From Manis javanica (Eukaryota; Chordata; Mammalia; Pholidota; Manidae): 64,000 nucleotides of DNA. A model generated the notes under the pieces. The model did no database searches and was not told the origin of the DNA. It was given only the letters and a program-made list of their open reading frames with translations. Positions 32,748 to 47,360 of the stretch are shown here, piece after piece. The stretch's first letter is position 1. The number at the start of each line of letters is the position of its first letter. The position numbers and the translations under genes were made by a program. The stretch spans positions 113,474,991 to 113,538,990 of the forward strand of contig NC_133166.1 in assembly GCF_040802235.1 (NCBI RefSeq), in the 5' to 3' direction.

Positions 32748-33858
32748 TGGCCCTCATCGCTCTTAAGTGTTTTTCATCTGCCAGACAGACGCAAACGTGT
32801 GCCAGTAGATCTCTTCCCGCCTCAACTTCCTACATCCTGAAGGCAGTAAGAAGCGACAAATGCCTGTTCCTCACTGCAGAGCTGACAACCCCCAAATGAC
32901 GATTTTACATAATAAAAGATGTTTACTGAGGCTTACAGATTCCCTGGTCACCCGCTTCAAAGGCAGCTGGCAAATAACAGATCCAAAGATTAGCAAATTA
33001 AGGCCAGTAAACAATTTCCCTAAGGAGAATGCTAGCTCTCTTGGGCCTCTGGTACTTCCCGAGACACCCAGAAAATAGCAGATGAAAAAAGACTAAATCC
33101 GATGGCAGCTGAACAAGAAAACAGACTGTGCCAACCTGGACTCACTCTACCACCACTGAAGCAGCTTCCATGGGCCCTGCCTAGAGAAACACGGGTGCAT
33201 TCTGGCAGTGATCACCCGCTGTCCAGCCCAAGGGGGGTCGGCACTCCCCAGTTAAAGGCATTCACCTTACCACAAACAGAAACTACAAAATCTCATCTGT
33301 AAGGGCCCTAAACCCTACGACATTATAGACAATTTTAACTCTACAAGTTCTCTTACAGAGTTGAACACCCAAAAGTGAGTGCGAGGCGGTCTTCAGTCAG
33401 TAGCCCCGGCTCCTCTTTCTGCGTCTGCCTCTGCATGAATCAAGTGACCTGGAGAAAGTTCTCTCATCTCTTTATTTATCCCCTTTTCCCTGCCAGGTAC
33501 AAAATTAGGTCAAAGCCACCAATTCTTTTGGAAAATAAAATGAATTTCTTAGATTGGTTATGTCTACACTGTCATGCAAATACCTCCTGGCCACTGCGCA
33601 GCTATAGCCAACCCTCAAGTACGTACGATGCGGCTCGTGCCCATATTAACGCAGGAAACTGTGCACCTTTACTCTGCACAGGAAACACCCTTCCCGGAGA
33701 GGCCGGCAGACCCAGGGGCTTCCGGAACAGGCTCCTTTAGGGGTCCCCAGTTTCAAATGTGGAAATCCTTAGCAAATTAACATGCCATGCAAGTTACAAG
33801 AGCATACACTATTTTTTCATTAAGGAAAACCAAACAACCTGTCTGGCGCACTAATGTT

Positions 33859-34226
33859 GGGGGGACGTTGTGTATTTTCCTCGGTTCTTGTCCCTGGCGC
33901 GACAAAGACATGAAGGGCAGAGACACAGTAGTGGAGCAGAGCACAGGTTTTATTTAAAGTTCCTTAAAGAGAGAAAAAGTGCAGCAGGCAACCTCAGCGA
34001 GGAGAGGCGCCTTGAAAGGTTGGAGAAAGTTTAAGATTAAAAGGTTACACACTTAGAAAGTGTGGGCGACCTCAGAGAGAGGAGTGCCCTGAAAGGTTGG
34101 GGGTTCCCCCTTTTAAGGATTTTTCAGGAATGTGATCATGGGCTGAGGGTGCAGACCTGTTAAGCGGTCCCTGAATATTTAAAATTAACTTAATACAGGA
34201 AGTTTACTGCTCTGATTTCTCCTGAG
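33859..34226 (-). mobile_element. Probable LTR fossil, minus strand, unit B
   Basis: Near-identical copy of the unit A LTR-like segment at the equivalent place, duplicated with the unit rather than inserted anew. Confidence 0.35.
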
Positions 34227-34444
34227 ATAACTGGCCTCTGGGTCTGAGAGCCTATCAAACAAGACCACCTGCCCAGCCCCCCAGGTGGGCTGAGTGCTTG
34301 TCTGCTGAAGAGGACGTTAAGAATCTTCCTCACTTCCTGCCTTTTCCTATGTTGTTTATTGCTGGGCCTGCGTCCCAAATTCCTCCCATCTCCTCCCATC
34401 TCGCATACCACCAGGCACAGTGTGGCTGGACGGTAAGTGTATCT

Positions 34445-34446
34445 GT

Positions 34447-34488
<42 letters not shown>

Positions 34489-34510
34489 CACACACACACA
34501 CACACACACA
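34445..34510. repeat. Composite microsatellite (GT)n(GA)n(CA)n, unit B
   Basis: Same composite tract, but only GT 34445-34471, GA 34472-34488 and CA 34489-34510. It is 90 bp shorter than in unit A, the largest length difference between the two units. Confidence 0.98.
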
Positions 34511-34585
34511 TTTCACATATTGTTAAATGAATGAGATGAATACATTCCCAAAGTCTAATGAGCCCTGGACCGGCCCAAAACTTCC

Positions 34586-35060
34586 GGAGAAAACGCCAGT
34601 GTTGGGGCGGCTCCGTACTTCAAGCTGCTGCTGCTGGGAGGCGGCGAGGTCTGCGTGGGAGCAGGCAGCGGGGTCCCCGGGAAGGGCGGCCCTCTGCGGG
34701 TGGTGCGCGGAGTCTGAGGCCGGAGGCGGGGGCGGCCGGCGGCGCAGGGCCCCGGCGGTGTCAGCCCGCGGAGGTGCCGCCCCAGCGGCGGGGGCAGGCG
34801 TGCGAACTGGGGGTCCGCGGAGCCCGGCGCTGATGGCACCTGCTGGGGGCAAGGAGTCGTCGGTAGCGGCCGCCACCGCCCTCCTACGACGCTGCGCTCC
34901 CAACAGCCGCTCCCGCCGCCCACCGACACGGCCCGCGGCTGCCACCCCCAGTCCTGGGGCCGCCGCCCCCTCTTCCCAAGCCGCCCGCCGCCCGTGCCCG
35001 CCCGCGCCGCCTCCCGCCTCCGCCCCGCGCTGCCATCCCGCTGCCACCCGGGCCCTGCTC
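34586..35060. promoter_or_regulatory. CpG-rich block 1, unit B
   Basis: Copy of the first CpG-rich block, with several small deletions at its right edge (around 35030-35060) relative to unit A. The open frames change length between units, which argues against coding. Confidence 0.6.
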
Positions 35061-35884
35061 TGAGGCTCATCTAACTCAGAAAGGGTCAGCAGACAGTCTC
35101 CAGTGCCGGGGGTCCTGACGGGGCATCGGGAGGCTTCACGGGGGAGATGAGGGGACGGCAACATTCCAGGCATTGCTCACGGTTTAAACCGGGCTTAGCC
35201 CCGGGGGGGCGCTGTGCTCCTCGGCAGGGAGCAGCTGTGAACTTGGAGTGCTCTAGGCACCGGAATCTGGCGGGATATGTTGAGTGGAGGCCATATGAGG
35301 GTGACAGGGGTCGGCAGCCCCTGGAGAGACTATGGGCGGCAAGAAATTGGAGAAAATGTCAGGGGCTGAATCGTCAGCAGTCATCTGTGGAGTACCTGCT
35401 ACGGGGTTTCCTGGGTCCTGGGAACCAGCCCCTGCCTCCTGGCAAATTGCACCTTGGGGGAGACCCACAGCCAGTACAATGGTGGAGAGAAACGCCCAGC
35501 AGGCTGCTTAGAGGGAGCAGAGGGCGCCTAACTACGACTGGGGGGCATGTGCCCAAACCAGGGGACAAGGGAGAGACCACGTGAAGGGAGGGCGGCTTTG
35601 CAGGCAGAGGGAGCAGCCTGTGCACAGCCTGAGCGAGTCTGAGGATCTAAGGAAGGCCAGGGCTGAGAGACAACTGCACGCCAGCCAGGTGGTCAAGGGC
35701 GCAAAGGGCTCATTGGAACCATTCACACAAACCACATGCTCAGTTTTCAGCATCCTTTTGGCCCTCGGAGGCCTGGGTTACATCTCCTTGCATTGCATCC
35801 CACGCACACACTGCAAGCATCCTTCAGAGAGGAGAGTTCCGTTTTCTGCAAGGTTATACGAAGGGACTGCAGGCCTGAGCTCTC

Positions 35885-36064
35885 CCATGCACTCGCTGTG
35901 TGACCCTGGACAAGGCACTTTACCTCTCTGTGCCTTGGTTCCATTATCTGTAAAATGGGGGTTGGCCTAGTATCTCCCTCACGGTGTCTTTGTGAAAATT
36001 AAGACATTAAAGGACCTAGCAGTTTCCTGGCAGATAGGAAGGGCTTAAAAAATGGTAGATGCCA
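35885..36064 (+). mobile_element. MIR SINE fragment, unit B
   Basis: Copy of the sense MIR core (CTGTGTGACCCTGGACAAGG, ATCTGTAAAATGGGG) carried along with the unit. Confidence 0.85.
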
Positions 36065-37928
36065 TATGATGAACAATTCCATGTCCAAATGACCATCTAA
36101 GAAGGTGGAAGTAGTGAGAAATGTGTGTCTCAAAGTATAAGCCGAGGTAGTGGGGGCTATACCTGGTCAGGGTCTAGTGGGTAGAAGAGTTTTCCATCAA
36201 GAAGCAAAGCCTTTGTGTCTAGGGGGAGAGAGCCTGGCTTGGAAATCCTCCCTGGCTGGGCAATCTATTGTTTTATCCTTTGTCACCAATGAACCCTGCC
36301 GACTGTCACCAATTATCTTGCCAATGGGTTTCAGCCCCGGGCAAGTTCACTATGGTTCAATGTGACCAAAGAAATGACAGTAGAGTGTTCTTGGGGTGAA
36401 AGGGTTATACCCAACTTTATTTCCACGGTGGCAGGTCAATCGCTAATATCCATCACTCAGCGTGAGTCTGCAGGAAGCAAGCCGGTCTCTGCCTCTGGGC
36501 CTCTCTGCCCGCAGTCATCCCGCACAGCCGTCCTCTGGGCCTCTGTCCTCAGCGCTGCCACCACGCCAGTTCTCTGATCTGCTCTCCTGCACCTTGCAGC
36601 CGTGCCACCGTATCACCCAGAGCCCTAGGCAGTGCTCTTTATGTAGAGTCAGTAGCAACGTATTGCTCACACGTGTGTAGTGAGCAAGCCAGCCAGGGCC
36701 AGTTGAGGATCCTGGCCACAGGAACGTTCATTTTATCCACACACGGAAGCTGCTGTCCCTCCAGACCAGACTGCACAGACCTGGGTCAAAGCTCACGTGG
36801 GTGAGGCTTGGCCTACACCCCAAGGTCTCCTTAGGCCTGTGGGAATTCATGGTGGTAAGTAGGGGAAATATTGGCAAAAATGCTTTCTAAAAATATCCTT
36901 GCAGGGAAGGGACAGGAAGTTGTGAATTTGTAAAGAACAATGACTGCTCTTCCCACTGGTGTGGCAAATCTGTAAAGGTGAGTAGATCACAAAAAACACC
37001 CTTGCACATGCACACCTGCTACCTGGAGTTTTCTTAGGGTTGATGAAAGAATTGGAAACAGCAGGACTGCCAACTCAGCCACGAACAGCTCTAAGCTCCT
37101 TAAGACAGAAAACAGGAACTGGTGAAAATGTAAGGCCACAGAAGGTGTTGGGGGTGCAGCAGGGAGATAAACGTGTCCCTGGGGTGAGGGGCCTGGGTCC
37201 CCACACAATGCTACCCTGGTGTGACAAGCAAGGACCGGCTTCTGGCAGGCTCGAGGAGCAGAGGCCCATTGTAGGACAGTGGTCAACCCTGCAGGGGCCT
37301 GAGGCCAGGGAGGTCTGCCTCCCCAAACAGGTGCTGTCAGCCAGGGTGACTGGGGGTGCCCAGGACCAGTCCAGAGAGAACTCAGCAGGCCCCAAGCCCC
37401 AGTGACCTGGCTGTGCTTCCTCTGAGAAGCATCCTCAGCAAGACATCAGAGCGTCTTTGGGCCACATCCAGGCCACTGGGGTTGGGAAGTCAGATCCCGG
37501 GTGGGGACGAGCCGTGCTCACTCGTGCCTGTGCGATTCGCCTGGGGCACGCCTAGTGGCTTTGTCCTCCTGACCTGCTCCACGAGGTGGCCCCCAGCCCA
37601 CAGTTCAAAGAGGCCTGAGGCACCCTGGGGACAGTGGGAAGTGAGGGGCCTGCCACCTGCGGCACCTTGGCCCTCAGAGGGAAGAGGACAGGGGACAGGG
37701 TTCTCTGGGGCTTGAGGAAGAAGGAAAGGGGAGCAGGGTCCAGGGTCCACAGGGGAAGAGCAGGAGGCCCACACGGGCCTCAGCTGAAGTTCTCTGCCCG
37801 AGACAGGGCAGGGTCGGCTGTGCGGCAGCGGGGCGGCCCCCCTGCCTGCATATTCTTCACAAGATGCACTCATGACTCACGCACAGAGCAAGGCTGAGTC
37901 TGGGGAAAATGAAATTCATAATGAAAGA

Positions 37929-38449
37929 CTTTAGCATGATAATAATGTAAATCTAATAATAAAGTTTATAGCAGTAAGTGTGTTTGTTGTAGAAAGTTCA
38001 AAGAAAGCAAATAAAAGAAAACAAGAACTCTACTATGCACAGCTCAAATCACTAAGCGAATATAAATATCAAATATTTAATGTGCTCTTCCAGTATTTTA
38101 ATGCATTTTAAATTAGTTGAGATTTGTAAAAGTGCATATTTGCAATCTGTGTTTTCACTTCAATTGTAACACGAGCATCTTCCTGCGTTGTCATAAACTC
38201 TTCGAAAGGGTCGTTTTTAAGAGCAGCCCAATCAGCATGAGTATTCCGTGGCTGCCCATGCTGTCCCCAGTGCTGAACATCTAGGTGGTTTACAGTTTTT
38301 GCCTCAAAGACCACATTTATACATATTTGCATTCTTTTGGATTTTTTTTCTTAGGATAGTTTCCAAAGAGTAAATTAATGGACCAAAGTATGACCAGTTT
38401 GCAGGCTTTTGGTTCTCATTGCTCACCTTTGTTCTGAAAGGGCTGTACG
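37929..38449 (-). mobile_element. Old L1 3' fragment, antisense, unit B
   Basis: Copy of the diverged antisense L1 3' region, with two or three single-base differences from unit A. Confidence 0.5.
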
Positions 38450-39927
38450 GGGCTTCTCTTCAGGTGGGACCAGGCAGAATCTGCCCTCACTGCCCATCGC
38501 CCCCGGAGGGTCAGGAAGTGACTCCAGTGCCCCCACCCCCCGCCACAACCGCCCGCGTTAGAGGCGCTGCCTTTGCTCCGGGGGCCACAGGTGCAGCTGT
38601 TGAGCAGCAAGGGCCCCATGTAACTCAGGTTCCCTAGCACCTGGGGAAGGTGGGAGCGAGAAGCAGTGTTTCTGTGGGAATAACCTAGGGACTGTGAGTA
38701 AAGACACTGAAAAAGAGAGCGGCTGGGTAGACACGGGAGATGACCCATCAATCCCCGACGGCTAGCGGCCCAACACCGTGAAGATGTGAGCGCAGAGCAT
38801 CCTGAGACGGGGGCGTGACGGAGAGTCCAGCAGCTCAGTGGGCATGTGGACCTTGAGTTCCAGTCGCTGAAGCCCAGAAGCCCTTGCGGAGTCCGGTTCC
38901 TGAGCACTAACAGCGCCGAGGCCCTCCGGCCGGAGCAGGCTGCTGAGTGCCCCCGGGACCTGCCGACCTTCGTCCTCAGGAGGTCAGCCGGACTTCCCGG
39001 GCTCCCTGCAGCGAGGTGTGGCCGGCGGCCGTCCCTGTGAAGGGCGGGTCGCGCCTCCCTCCCTCTCCTCTTCCTGCCTCGAAGGCGGCTGGGATGCCTG
39101 GTGCTTGAGTAGCCATTCTGAGCCGTGTGGTGAGCCCATGTGCTCAAGACGGCAGAGCAAAAAGTGCCGCTCCTCCTGGACCGGTGGCCTCCCGAGAAAC
39201 AGACAGACTTAATGAAGCCACTACAGTTTGTGGCGGTTTTCTGTCCCTCCACCTTGGCGGTGTTTGTCCACATTTGCTCCATCAGAGTTGCACAGGGTCT
39301 GTGCTGCCAGACGCCCCCCCCCTCCCGCCTCTGCCACCTCGCAGGTCGGCCCTGGTCCTGTCCCAGCCTGCCGTGGGGCCCCCAAGCAGAAGTGTGGGTG
39401 GGGCCATGCTATCCCGGGAGAGCCTGGGGTGGCCCGTTTCAACTCCGGATCAACCCAGGCTTGCATGGGCTGCGTAGTGCTGCCCCCCGACACTAGGGGA
39501 GCTCCTAACCCCCGTGACGTCGGGGCGCCTCCCTGCCGGCCACGCCCCCACACGCAGCTCAGCGTCTCCGTGTGCCTTGCCCAGCTGAGCTCCTGCCCCG
39601 AGTCCCAGCTTCACCCCAACCTCCTCCGGGGGCAGTTACTGTCTCCCAAAGGACAGGCCCGCCCTGGGGGCCTGGAGCCGTCTGCGGCTGACCCACAGGA
39701 AGCGGTGAAGCCGCCCCTCGGTCCTGCAGCCCAGGGCCAGCCCCCCGTCCTAAGGACCCCGAGGCTGCCCTCCCCACCGGGCCCACAAAGCCTAGGCTCA
39801 GGCCGGGAGAAGGCTGGGTTCTTGGGCATCTGCCCCACCCTCGGCCCTCCCGCCGCGGTTTCTCCTCTTAGGGGATCGGCCTCGGAGGCTGATGAGGTTG
39901 GGGTCCTGGGGTCAGCAAGGAGGACTG

Positions 39928-40275
39928 AGGCAGCCCCCCCCAATGAACGGGAAGCGTCCCCGCAGGTGGGGGCGACGGCCTCCGGAGGCGGAAGGGGTCC
40001 CCGGAAGGCGCCAGGGAAGGGCAGGGGCGTGGCGGGAGCAGGTGGCAGGGGCGGGGAGGGAGCGGCGAGCCCCACGCGGAAGTCAGGGCGGACGCACACC
40101 GGGCCGCCAGCCGCTGCCGACTCCGCGGGGCCGCGGCCATGCAGGTGAGTCGGCCGCGCTGCACCGGCTGCGCTCCGACCCCTGCCCCCGCCGCCGCCCG
40201 CCCCGGCCACGCCGCGCACCTGCAAGGCGCCGGTGGGGGCCCCTGCATCGCACAAGGCTGAGGAGAGGGTGGCCA
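39928..40275 (+). promoter_or_regulatory. CpG-rich block 2 with first-exon-like edge, unit B
   Basis: Same block; ATG at 40139 with the CAG/gtgagt edge unchanged. One CCG triplet of the CCGCCGCCG run after the donor is missing relative to unit A. Confidence 0.5.
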
Positions 40276-43200
40276 CAGCCAGACAGAACCCAGGTCACTG
40301 GTGTCAAGGCAGGACAGGGGAGGGCAGCTGTCCTCCTGCCCAGCCAGAGACTGTGGTTCCAGGCCGGGCTGTTAGTGAGCGTGTGGGACCCAGGTGGGGA
40401 GGGCGTGTCCACCCTCGCGCGCGCCCTGAGTCTAGGCAGGTCCCCAGACCTTGCAGCTTTGCCCTGCAAACGGGGAGGGGAATGTGGCTTACTAGGTAGG
40501 GACGCCCAGGGTGGCCCATTGCATTGGGTCCTCTGCCTCCTGGGGGTTCTGCCACCGGAGGGGTGCTTATGGGTCAATGTGTATTTGGTTACAGTCACCC
40601 TGCTGGCCTTTGGTTCATCTCAATAGCTGGAGTATTTCTTGGGTCTCCCTTGGCTGGGTCTGATCTCATCGCTACTTACGAGCAGAAGCAACCTCCCTGT
40701 GGTTCTGGAAAGCCCAGTGGACCCCCTAAATGTCCACCACGTCCTTCATCTAGTCCCTGACCCAAGCTGTCCCAACCACATGCTGTCCATTCGTTATCTT
40801 CTTGTCACACTGTGCCCCATGCCAGGCCCATGGCTCAGCTCAGTACCTACCTGGGGAAGGACTAGAGGGGGAGGCCTTACCTCCTTGCCAGGTCACCCTA
40901 ATTTGCCCACTCATCTAAATTAGACACAAGTTTGTGCCAATTTAGGAAAGTTCTTCCATTTTCTAGATGTTTTTGAAGCCGTTTCCCCAATTCCACGTTA
41001 AGCCTCTATGATTCCAGCTTTGCTCTCCTGACTCCTCCCGGCTTTCCTCTTCTTCGATCCCCACGCCAAGAAGGGGCAGGATTCTCGTTCCTCTTACATC
41101 CTATCCTTGACCTCATGACACTAGTTGCCACATTAGAACATCGGAGTTCCTTTCAGAAGCATTCCTTTGCGGTAGGTGTGATTATCACCATTATAGTCAG
41201 ATGAGGATGTTAGACAAGAAATCGAATTACCTCCTTCTTTAGTAGAATGTTGACTCTAGATCTGGATCTTGATTATGTTAAACGGGAGCTAAGCGAACAT
41301 GATTCTTCCCTTAGAGTCCAGATTTCAAGCCTATTGCATTGCTAGAAAATCCTTCTGAATTTCAGTAGATGCATAATAAATGCATAATTAGCTCTTTTCT
41401 TCTCTTTATATTCCTGCTGAAACAATCCTAACCTCCTCACAAGCAGCTTGATGCCACAACCAAAAAAGGGGGAAGTCACTTCGTTTCTGAGGGCAGAGAT
41501 CAAAGGACATCAGTAGTTTCTCCATACATTACCTGTTCCAGCTCCCAGCTTCCACCCGACTTACCTACTCCAAAGTCTAGTGAATTTTTATCTAGTTCTT
41601 TGAATGTGTACATGCAGATGTGAGTCAGTGTGTGTGTCTGTTTGTGCACACATGTATCAGTGTTTATGTATATATGTGACAGTGTTGAAAAAAATCAACT
41701 CTTGAATTATTCTTCCAAAGCTGTTTTTTTTATCATGCCTCGAGTCTTTGGATTTTAACATCCCAAAGAAAAAATTTTGACTCATTTATAATTGGTGTTC
41801 TACGGTCATTCATTTCTAGAGATAATAAACCCAGAACCCCCTTTTTTTGTGATTGGCATAGGGACAGGGGTTACCAGAATATAGGATAGTAAGTTCATGT
41901 TTTTAAAATCTTGTATCTGCAGGGTCTAAGGCAATGGCAATAGGGATGAAAGAGAGGACAGTGGAGGTGTGGCCCAACCAAACTGCCCCTGAGCCGCCCA
42001 GCCTGCTGTCTACCTCGCTGTCTTCCTTGAGTCATCACCCCAGTTCCCCAACCTCCAAATGCAGGAAAATGAAGCCAAGATATTTTTGAGTCGCAACCCT
42101 ATGCTCAACAATATGTTTTGTACTTTCCTGTATGTGTCCTCATTTTTTCCTCAGAGCAATCCTCTGAGGTAGGTAGCAGCATTCTCATTTTTTAATGATG
42201 AAGGAGCACAGACCGAAAGAGGTTGGATACCTCATCCAAAGCTCCACAGCTAAAACACGAAAGAGGTGGAGTCCAAACCCTGCCCCCTGGGCCTGCTGAC
42301 CTCACCATCCATTCCCTACGTATAGGTAAGGGCGCCTCATGAGGGCACGCACTGACACCACACGGGGCGGAGCGGAGACACTAGAGGCGGCGGCGGCAGC
42401 AGCAACGTGTTTGGGACTCCGAAATCTGAGAAGTAAATTGTGACTAGTTTAGCCGATTGGGGAAAGCAGAGAAGCAATCAGATTTACATCACAGAAGCTG
42501 CAAAAGGAATCAGTGACACTAGTCACCTATGGAGGTGAGTATGGGGCTAAAAACAGAATGTTTGGTTGAAAGTCCACTTAACCCGATACCTCTCCTCTGA
42601 GAGCAAGTGTGTGACTTCCCTGCCTCGACCAGCACAGGTCTGAGAATTTATACCATGAAAAGCACCAATTATAGAGTCTCTGGTCAGGGGGACCCCAGAA
42701 GTCAAGGGTGTCATCCTGAAATAGGAAGATTAAGTGAAAGTTTAGTCTCCCACTGAATGTCAAGACTCCCAGCCGGTCCTCCCCTGGAACCCTGGTTAAT
42801 CTTCTGGTAATCCTTGAACCAGAGAGCTCAGAACTCAGGCAGCCAGGCTGGAACCCTCCAGACAAGAGATGTCCAGAAAAATATGGACAAAAGGAAAAAA
42901 CAAAAGAATACAGATGGGAGTTCCCAAGTAACAGCCCAGCCAGGTCGCCACAGCAGACATCACTGCCCGCCCCCCGCTAACGGCCTGGGCAGCCCCGCTT
43001 CAGTGAACTGCTGCTGACGTCTAACTGCCAGTATCTGGCTCTCTTTTGCCTGATAGTCTCTCCAAAGCCAGGGAAGGCTGCTCTGTGGGGTTCATAGCAG
43101 GCCAGAAGTGCTGGGGAATTACTACCCTCCTCCCTGGGAGCAGCTGTCAGCCGCTGACTGTGAGGATGTCACGTGCACAAACACAGTTTCCTTGCCCTCG

Positions 43201-44300
43201 CACACATGAACTCTGACATGTATGTTTGCCACCATTTCCCCAAAATCTCTATGCAGAGCTAAGCCTTAGACATGCTCAGTCCCTCAGTCACAGTCAGCAT
43301 GGTGACCGCCTTCTCTCCCCTGATCCCTTCCCTGCTCCCCTCTGCGTGTCTCCACTGAGTGACTCCACGTGCACACATGTCTCAGGGTCTCTTGGGGAAC
43401 CCGAACTAAGAGGAAAAACAGGTTTTATGCCAAGATCAAGAGCTAGAATGTCATCCACTGGAGGAAAGAACACAGTGAAGCAATGACTTCAAATTTCTGA
43501 GGGAATATTTTTCCAATATAGGACTCTGTAAGCAACTAAGCAATGACTTACGTGTGAGAACGGCATACATACATTTTCAGACATGCAAGACCTCGAAGCT
43601 TTGCTTCCCATGCCCCTTTTCTCAGGAAACTTTTAGAAGAGGTTTCCTGCTCCACCAGGACAAGGAAATAAAGATGACTTGGTACGTATGAAACAGGAGA
43701 TCCAACACAGGAGAGGAGGGAGCGGTCTCCCAGGAAGGCCGTGAGGGGCGTGCCGAAGCCCACAGCTGTTCAGCAGGGCTGGAGGGGAGCCGGTCCCACT
43801 GGAGCAGGTGAGGACTGAGAGAAGGGATGTCATTCAGAGTACGTGACAGGCTACTGAGTGTGTCTGCGCAAACTGGGGAATATTTGGGGGTTATAGAGTA
43901 ATGAACGGTAAGCACATGCAAACAGTACACAAAAGGACATTTATTAGATCAAGGGGAACGGAGAGGTTATGCAGCGAGTCACGCCTGTGCAGTCGTAACA
44001 AGTGAACAGCGACTATCCATCCAACCAAAGTGAGCTGTATTGGACGGATGGGATGAGACAAGAGCCGATGAGGTTGGGGGAGGGGGTTTCTACAACAAGC
44101 CCCAGAGAACTGTTTGGACCTTTACACCGTGTGCATGAATAACTTTGATAACAATAAATAAAACTATGAAATTAGTAACAAAACAAACAGCTCAAGTAAA
44201 ATAAAGACCGGGACCTCTAAACAGGAATGGAGGTGAAACTAGGGATCAGCGACCTGTTGTTTTTTGTGAAAGTCTCAAAAAATAATGGGATTTTTTTGTT

Positions 44301-46551
44301 TTTGCTTCTTCCTTAACATTTTTGATTGACGTAGAACATACATACCCAAAGTGCACATATCATAAATATACTACTTGATTTTTTTTCACAGTGTGAGCAC
44401 AACTTTGCAACTACCACTCAGATCAGGGACAGTTACAGTATATTCTTATCAGACAGCCCCATGGACCCCCATCCAATCACTGTCCCCAAGGGTGAGACCC
44501 TCCTGACTCGGACATCATAGATTAACATCCACTATTTTGTATTTTATACAAATAAGAGCCACACAGTGTGTCATCCATCGTGTCTGACTTCCTCCATTCA
44601 GTGTCATGTCAGTGGAGACTCACCCATGGTGTGTGTGCGGTTGCAGAGTCATGGTCCACCCGGTTTCATTCCGTGATACCCTGTAGTGAGAATACGCCAC
44701 GATTCACCTGTTCTCCTGTTAATGGCGTCCGTTACGGTTTCCGGTCTGGAGCCACTGCGGTGCTTCTACTGGTGCAGCTATAAACATTTTAGTGAATGTT
44801 TTTGCTCGACATTATATATGTATTTCTGTGGGATATATATACCTCAGAATGGAATTGCTTGGCCATGGGATTCATGTATGCTCAGTTTGGACATTGCCAG
44901 ACAATCTTCCAAAGTGATTCACCAATTTGCATTCCCACCAACGGTGTAAAAGAGTTCCAGTTGCTCCACATCCTGGCCAACTCTTGCTGCTGGTGATGTT
45001 TTTCATATCAGTCATTCTGGGGACATGTGGTGGTATTGCATTGTGGTTTTAGTAAACATCTCTCTGATGACTAATGAAACTGAGTACATTTTCATCGATG
45101 TATTGGCCACTTGAATGTCATCCTTCATGAAGTGTCTCTCCAAGTTTTTTGCTCATTTTTTATTGTGTTTTCTGTCTTCTGTTGATTAGTAGAAATTCTT
45201 CATTATTTCCTTATTGGTCTTTTGTTGCCTATATGTATTGGGAATATTTTCACTCATTCTGTGGGTTAACTGTTTTATTTTTGAACTTACAAAATACAAA
45301 AATAAAAGGAAGACCCAAATATGCTCTCAATAAATACGAATATAAAGCCATATTTAAGTTAAAAAGAAAAGGATGCAAATGCGAAAAGATTTACTATGCA
45401 AACACTCATCAAAGGAAAGCAGAGGGACTCCATTCACATCAGCAAACTAGACTTCACAATAAGGAGTGTTACCCGGGATGAGAGGGCACAGCAACAAAGG
45501 AATCAATTCTCGAATAAGACATGACGGCCCCAAGTGTTCATGCTGAACACAGCCTCAAAATACATATAATACAACTTACAGAACTAAAAGGCAAAAGAGA
45601 TACATCCACGATTACAGTCAGATACTTTCATACTCCTGTCTCAGGAATGGGTAACGCAAGGAGACAGGAAATCAGCAAAGACATAAACACCTGAACACAC
45701 TATCAGTGCATTTCACCTGACTTCTAGAGAACATCTCACTCAACAGTGGAAGAGCAGCATTCTGTTCGGAAGTATACGGGAGCTCATCAAGACAGATCAT
45801 ATTCTGGGTTATAACACAGCCCTTAGCAAATTTAGAATAATTGAAAGCATGGAAGGCATGTTCCCTGACCACAGCTGAATTAAATTGGAAATCAATAACA
45901 GAATGATACCTGAAAAAACTCACAAATATTTGCAAATTAAACAACACACTTCTAAGTAACCCATGGATCAAAGAGGAAGTCACAATGGAAATTGGAAAAT
46001 GTTTTGAATTGAACTAAAATGAAATCACAACATTCCACAATTTACGGGATGCAGCCAAAGTGGTGCTTGAACAGAAACTTAAACATTAAACCAGAAATAA
46101 GAGAAGATTCAAATCAGAAAGCTAATCTTCTGCCTTAAGAAACCAGAAAAAGAAAAGCTAATTAAATCCAAAATGAGTAAGGAAGGGAATAAAAAAAGAG
46201 CAGGAATCAATTAAATTGAGAAGAACAATAAAGAAAAATCAAGCCAAATTGCGTTCTTTGAAAAGATCATTAAAATCAATAAGCCTCTACACAAACACAT
46301 CAAGGAAAACTATTTAAAAAATCTGTAGGGGCAGAAATCAGATCACTATTGACCAGTAATTTCACACTGGGGAGGGAGTTCACTGCAAAGGAGCAGAGGA
46401 GTATTGAGGGAAATGGAATGTTCTCTGACTTGATCGTGGCGATGTATCCTATTGTATACACTTGTCAAAAACAGAAAACTGTGCACCTCAAAAGAATGCA
46501 GTTCACTGTGTGTAAATTATATCTCAATGAATCTGATGTTGACGAAAATAC
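44301..46551. mobile_element. Antisense L1 3' end plus sense L1 fragment, unit B
   Basis: Copy of the two abutting L1 remnants: antisense 3' UTR at about 44301-45287, sense ORF2/3' end at about 45297-46551. Small indels near 44610 and 44730 separate this copy from unit A. Confidence 0.85.
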
Positions 46552-47360
46552 CAGAGTGCATCTCAGCAATTTATGAAGAATTTCACGACACCTTTGTTTT
46601 AGATGCGTGTGTAATGCAGGGTAAAATGTGTTTTTCTGAATCCCGTATACTGTGGTTAAAAAAGAAAGAAAGCCATTGTCCTACAATATGCCAAGGTCTT
46701 TCCTGCCTTGAGACTTCCAACTAGCTGCTCCCTGGAATGCTGGGGTTGTTCATTCTCCCACTTCAAGTCACCTTAGGGAGGCCTTTCCACGCCACTCTTT
46801 CTAGTAACTGATTGTTACTAGAAACACTATCTCTCTAACTCCCTGAGGGTAAAATTGTAGCATTTCCAGAGTATCTCGCCGGCTTTAGTGCATTTGCATA
46901 ACCTCAGGAGTGGAGAGAAGTGCATCTCCATGTCAACGGGTAATTGCCTGGGCAACCAAGGACGTGTCTGAACCTGAGAGTTTAAGGGGAGGCGCTGGCT
47001 GCTGGCCTGCTTGCTTCTGCCAGAGCTGCGGGGAGAGCCGGCCCTGGACTGCAGTTTGTGAGGTATTTTTCCCCAGGATTTCCTCTCCCGGGACTTACAC
47101 TCCCTCTCAAACTGTTCATTGCCTTCATATCACTTTCTACAATCTGTCATTTTGCTACTTCTGAAGCAAGACATTCTCTGTGGCCTTGCGGATTATACTC
47201 AGGTAACAGCTTCAGCCTGACCCCCACTGGCCCCTCGCGATCTGCCCGCGGGAACTGCTTCTTCCACTGCCCCTGAACAATACGCAGAACCACAGAGCCT
47301 GTCCGCTCAATCTCTGGTATAGAAAGTCCTCCGAAGTTTATTTTAAATGAAGTTTCTTCT

